From CBDBFH01 sp965204775 (GTDB taxonomy: Bacteria; Pseudomonadota; Alphaproteobacteria; JAPOUT01; G958296285), in the NCBI GenBank assembly GCA_965204775.1, contig CBDBFH010000029.1, forward strand, positions 1 through 64,000: 64,000 nucleotides of DNA, read 5' to 3'. The notes beneath the pieces are model-generated. The model did not search any database and was not told the DNA's origin. It saw only the letters and a list, made by a program, of their open reading frames with translations. Each line of letters opens with the position of its first letter. The first letter of the stretch is position 1. The translations under genes were made by a program, and so were the position numbers. Positions 61,221 through 64,000 of this stretch are shown here, piece by piece.

Positions 61221-61724
61221 CTAATCGCGACGCGCTACGTCAAGACCCCCAGCGTCAAAACGTGATTCAATCTCCTCAATCGCCCGCGCAACCGACTTCG
61301 CCTGCTCCGCCTCCTCCCCGGACAGAATGATCCGCGCCGCCCGAACCGCCAGCGCCGCCGTCTCAGTCTCAATCCGCCGAACCGCCGCGCGCCCCGCCTG
61401 CGCAATCCGCTGATCCGCCATCTCCTCGCGCCGCGCCAGAAGCTCCTCCGTCTTGCGCCGCTCCTCCGCCGCGCGCCGCTCCGCCTCCTCCAGACCCTCG
61501 CGCACAATCGCCTCGGCCTCCACCTTGCTCGCGCGCAATTTCTTCTCCTGCGCCTCCAGAATCTTCAAAGCCTCGGCGCGTAAACTCCGCGCCTCCTCCA
61601 ACTCCTCGCGAATCGCACGGCCCCGCGCATCCAGCCCCGCCAGAACACGCTGCGGAACCCGCAAATAAACCAACAGCGCCGCAAGACCCGCAAAACTCAC
61701 CAAAACCCAGAAATCCGCGCTCAT
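61221..61724 (-). CDS. atpF: ATP synthase F0 subunit b
   Basis: A 167-aa stator subunit: one N-terminal TM helix (DFWVLVSFAGLAALLVYL) and a long charged coiled coil. It pairs with b' (next gene) to hold F1 to F0, the arrangement of alphaproteobacteria and photosynthetic bacteria. Its gene ends the F0 set atpI-atpB-atpE-atpF'-atpF; the F1 genes are elsewhere, as is usual in alphaproteobacteria. Confidence 0.92.
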   Translation of the reverse strand: MSADFWVLVSFAGLAALLVYLRVPQRVLAGLDARGRAIREELEEARSLRAEALKILEAQEKKLRASKVEAEAIVREGLEEAERRAAEERRKTEELLARREEMADQRIAQAGRAAVRRIETETAALAVRAARIILSGEEAEQAKSVARAIEEIESRFDAGGLDVARRD

Positions 61725-62213
61725 CTACCCCTCCGCCTTCGCCCGCCGGACCGCCCGCGACGCCTGCGCCGCGCTCGTCTCCCCGCCGGTCAGGCGCTCG
61801 ACGATCAACTGCGCCGTTCGAACCGCCGCCGCCTCAATCGCCCCCGCGCTCTTCTCCGTCATCACCGCAATCCCGGCCTCGGCGCCGGAAACCCGCTCCT
61901 TCAGCGCCGCCGCGTGCGCCTCCTTTTGCCCGTCCAGCTTCTGCCGGGCCTCCTCCTCTATCCGCCGCGCCCGCGCCCGCGCCGCCTCCCGCGCCTCCCC
62001 CCGCGCCGCATCATAGGCCGCCTCCGCCTCCCGCGCCCGCGACAGCGCCGCTTCCGTCTCCTCCCGGCGCCCCTGCGTCAGACGGCGGCGCTCCTCCAGC
62101 GTCTCCGACAGCGCCGGAAGCGCATAGCGCGACAAAAAAATATACAAACACCCAAAAACCACCGCCAGCCAGAATAACTGCGACGGATAAGAGGCAAACT
62201 CCAACTGCGGCAT
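61725..62213 (-). CDS. atpG: ATP synthase F0 subunit b'
   Basis: A 162-aa b' subunit: N-terminus MPQLEFASYPSQLFWLAVVF and one TM helix, then a long Ala/Glu/Arg-rich coiled coil. Directly adjacent to the b subunit gene with no gap. The hallmark PQLxxxxxxxQLFWL start separates it from b. The symbol is also written atpF' or atpX. Confidence 0.9.
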   Translation of the reverse strand: MPQLEFASYPSQLFWLAVVFGCLYIFLSRYALPALSETLEERRRLTQGRREETEAALSRAREAEAAYDAARGEAREAARARARRIEEEARQKLDGQKEAHAAALKERVSGAEAGIAVMTEKSAGAIEAAAVRTAQLIVERLTGGETSAAQASRAVRRAKAEG

Positions 62214-62237
62214 CCGATCCCGGCCTCCGCGACCGCC

Positions 62238-62465
62238 CTAAAAGACAAACAACAGAATCATCGCGACCATCAGGCCAAACAGACCCGTCGCCTCGGTCAG
62301 CGCAAAGCCCAGAAGCAGATTGGGAAACTGCCCCTGCGCCGCATCCGGATTGCGCAGCGCTCCGGACAGGTAATTCCCGAAAATCACGCCAATCCCAACC
62401 CCGGCTCCCGCCAGCGACAGGCACGCAATCCCCGCTCCAATCAATTTTGCTGCTTCCGCGTCCAT
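62238..62465 (-). CDS. atpE: ATP synthase F0 subunit c
   Basis: A 75-aa two-helix proteolipid forming the rotor ring. Helix 1 has the Gly/Ala-rich face (AGAGVGIGVIFG), and the ion-binding carboxylate is the Glu in LGFALTEATGLFGL of helix 2. The loop RNPDAAQG joins them. Proton-coupled type. Confidence 0.95.
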   Translation of the reverse strand: MDAEAAKLIGAGIACLSLAGAGVGIGVIFGNYLSGALRNPDAAQGQFPNLLLGFALTEATGLFGLMVAMILLFVF

Positions 62466-62489
62466 CTTCTCCTCCTTTCCTGGGTGAAC

Positions 62490-63245
62490 TCAATGCGCCA
62501 TGTGCAGCGCATCATTGAGATAAATGCAGGTCAACACCGCAAAGACATAGGCCTGCAAAAAGGCAATCAGAATCTCCAGCGCCGAAAGCGCCGTCATCAG
62601 CGCCAGAGGCGCAAAGCCCCACGCCCCCATCAAAATCACAAAGCCCGCAAAAACCTTCAGCATCGTATGCCCGGCCATCATATTCGCAAACAGGCGGACC
62701 GAAAGACTCAAAGGGCGGGTCAGATAGGAAATAATCTCAATCACCACCAGCAGCGGCAGCAAAACCGCCGGAATCCCCCGCGGAACAAAAAAGCGCAAAA
62801 AACCCGCCCCGTGCCGAGTAAAACCGATCAACGTCACCCCAACAAAAATAAATCCGGCAAAGGCAAAGGTGACAATAATGTGGCTCGTCACCGTGAAGGA
62901 ATAGGGAACCATCCCCAGCATGTTGCAGGCCAGAATGAACACAAACAGCGTGAACACAAACGGGAAATAGCGCATCCCCGCCTCGCCCGAATTCTGCCTC
63001 ACCATATTGGCGACAAACTCATAACTCAGCTCGGCAACCGACTGCCACCGCCCCGGAACCACCGCCCGCCGGCGCAAGCCCGCAAGCATGAATCCGGCAA
63101 CCGCCAGACCCGCCAGAAGCATCCACAACGAGGCGTTCGTGAAGGACAAATCCGCCCCCCCCAAAGAGGGCAGGGCAATCAGCCGGTGCACCTCAAACTG
63201 GTGCATCGGATCAACCGGAAACCCGCTGCCCGCCGCGCTCATCAT
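62490..63245 (-). CDS. atpB: ATP synthase F0 subunit a
   Basis: A 251-aa membrane subunit providing the proton half-channels. The essential Arg lies in RPLSLSVRLFANMMAGH; the C-terminal helix AYVFAVLTCIYLNDALH is typical. It starts with MHQFEVHRL-type sequence after a short leader. The start overlaps the atpI stop. Confidence 0.94.
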   Translation of the reverse strand: MMSAAGSGFPVDPMHQFEVHRLIALPSLGGADLSFTNASLWMLLAGLAVAGFMLAGLRRRAVVPGRWQSVAELSYEFVANMVRQNSGEAGMRYFPFVFTLFVFILACNMLGMVPYSFTVTSHIIVTFAFAGFIFVGVTLIGFTRHGAGFLRFFVPRGIPAVLLPLLVVIEIISYLTRPLSLSVRLFANMMAGHTMLKVFAGFVILMGAWGFAPLALMTALSALEILIAFLQAYVFAVLTCIYLNDALHMAH

Positions 63246-63571
63246 TCAGGCGGCTTCTCCGTGCTCAAACCCTGCAGCTCCCGCGCCCGGCGAAACGCCA
63301 GACGAACCCCCGCCGCACAGCCTAGAAAGAAAAAAACCATAAGAAAAAGCGGCGCCGTCCCCAGCCAGCCGTCCAGCGCAAGACCCGCCGCCGTCCCGAT
63401 CCCAATCGCCGCGGCAAGTTCCACGCTCAAGCGGAGCGCATAGCCTATCGCCATTCCCCGCGCAGATGGTCCTTCCTCCTTCGCATCCGAATCCCGGCGC
63501 TGCTTCGCCTCCGCCAGGCGCCGCTCCAGCGCCGCCAGCTTCGCCGCAGACTCCCCGCGCTCTTCTCGCAT
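63242..63571 (-). CDS. atpI: AtpI/AtpZ family ATP synthase accessory protein
   Basis: A 109-aa protein: a charged coiled-coil N-terminus (about 40 residues), then two TM helices with GIGTAAGLALDGWLGTAP between them. It helps assemble the c-ring or carries magnesium in other bacteria. First gene of the F0 operon, 24 bases after smc. Confidence 0.85.
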   Translation of the reverse strand: MREERGESAAKLAALERRLAEAKQRRDSDAKEEGPSARGMAIGYALRLSVELAAAIGIGTAAGLALDGWLGTAPLFLMVFFFLGCAAGVRLAFRRARELQGLSTEKPPE

Positions 63572-63595
63572 GACCGGAACCCCCGGTCAACCAGA

Positions 63596-64000
63596 TCAGC
63601 CGACCGCAGAAAGACGCGGCTCGCGCAAGGCCTCGGCCTCCGCCAGCTCCACCGAAACCAAACGGCTCACGCCTTCCTCCGCCATCGTCACACCGTACAG
63701 GCGATCCATCCGCGAAAGCGTGATCGGATTGTGCGTGACAATCAAAAACCGCGCCCGGCTCTCCCGCGCCATCTGCTCGACCAGATCGCAAAAACGACCG
63801 ACATTCAGATCATCCAGCGGCGCATCGGCCTCGTCCAGAACGCAGACCGGCGCAGGCCGCGTCATAAACGCCGCAAACAAAAGCGCCAGCGCCGTCAACG
63901 CCTTCTCCCCGCCGGACAGCAACGTCAGACGCTGAAGACGCTTGCCCGGCGGGCGCGCCATGATCTCAACCCCGGCCTCAAGCGGATCTTCGGCCTCAAT
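63596..64000 (-). CDS. smc: Chromosome segregation protein SMC, C-terminal end (truncated)
   Basis: The last 134 residues of SMC, open at the right edge. The ABC signature LSGGEKALTALALLFA and the Walker B/D-loop VLDEADAPLDDLNVGRF are visible, followed by the H-loop FLIVTHNPITLSRMD. SMC compacts and segregates the chromosome with ScpAB. It lies directly upstream of atpI on the same strand. Confidence 0.93.
   Translation of the reverse strand: MEAEDPLEAGVEIMARPPGKRLQRLTLLSGGEKALTALALLFAAFMTRPAPVCVLDEADAPLDDLNVGRFCDLVEQMARESRARFLIVTHNPITLSRMDRLYGVTMAEEGVSRLVSVELAEAEALREPRLSAVG

Overview
The window reads as an alphaproteobacterial chromosome. Supporting signs are paired b and b' ATP synthase subunits, a ctaC-ctaD-ctaB-ctaG-ctaE-surf1-thrC-M16 peptidase order, a zapA-6S RNA-5-formyl-THF cyclo-ligase order, a tandem glycine riboswitch and a structured serC leader. 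From about 7 kb rightwards the DNA is very GC-rich with tightly packed, overlapping genes. I cannot name a genus from the sequence alone.

Layout. (1) Positions 1 to about 6.9 kb look different: moderate GC, loosely packed genes and many hypotheticals. This arm holds a secreted trypsin-like lipoprotein protease, a frameshifted DUF3750 gene and an XpaC-TelA-SPFH (YdjI-like) set of the tellurite/toxic-anion resistance type. It ends inside a gene in which the SPFH protein runs in frame into what looks like the resident DUF4164 gene upstream of zapA. (2) 7.3-21 kb is housekeeping: zapA, 6S RNA, 5-formyl-THF cyclo-ligase, yebC, ruvCAB, ybgC-tolQRAB-pal-cpoB, tilS, ftsH, and a folP that closely resembles mobile sulfonamide-resistance (Sul) enzymes, followed by glmM. 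The ruvB-tolA stretch carries about six same-sign (+1) frameshifts, best read as sequence errors. (3) 21-30 kb: glmM, thiD, a PhzF-like gene, an alanine/sodium symporter, palindromic tandem repeats, serC-serA and purA. (4) 30-35.7 kb is an accessory pocket: four Sel1-repeat genes made by tandem duplication of a unit that still carries the tail of purA, a HigBA toxin-antitoxin pair and an AT-rich small membrane protein. (5) 35.7-54.4 kb: tldD and a coupled hypothetical gene, the cytochrome c oxidase operon with assembly factors, thrC, an M16 peptidase, an acetyltransferase, a GGDEF-EAL protein, yqgE, a DsbD-alpha-like secreted protein, a peroxiredoxin, a beta-barrel protein, rnhA, thrB and ispH. 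(6) 54.4-59.6 kb: a small lipoprotein gene, then a promoter and tandem glycine riboswitch driving gcvT-gcvH-gcvPA-gcvPB. (7) 59.7-61.2 kb: a solitary AT-rich gene with a PD-(D/E)XK nuclease-like core. (8) 61.2-64 kb: F0 ATP synthase genes and the 3' end of smc, reading leftwards.

How the parts work together: the cta/surf1 and atp genes build the terminal oxidase and the ATP synthase membrane sector. serC/serA make serine and the gcv genes cleave glycine, both feeding one-carbon folate metabolism together with folP and the formyl-THF cyclo-ligase; thrB and thrC complete threonine synthesis. The Tol-Pal and CpoB proteins couple envelope constriction to ZapA/FtsZ-driven division. The most striking points are the Sul-type DHPS in the conserved ftsH-folP-glmM locus, the chimeric island border at 6.9 kb, the purA-tail scars in the Sel1 array, and the orphan nuclease-like gene between gcv and atp.
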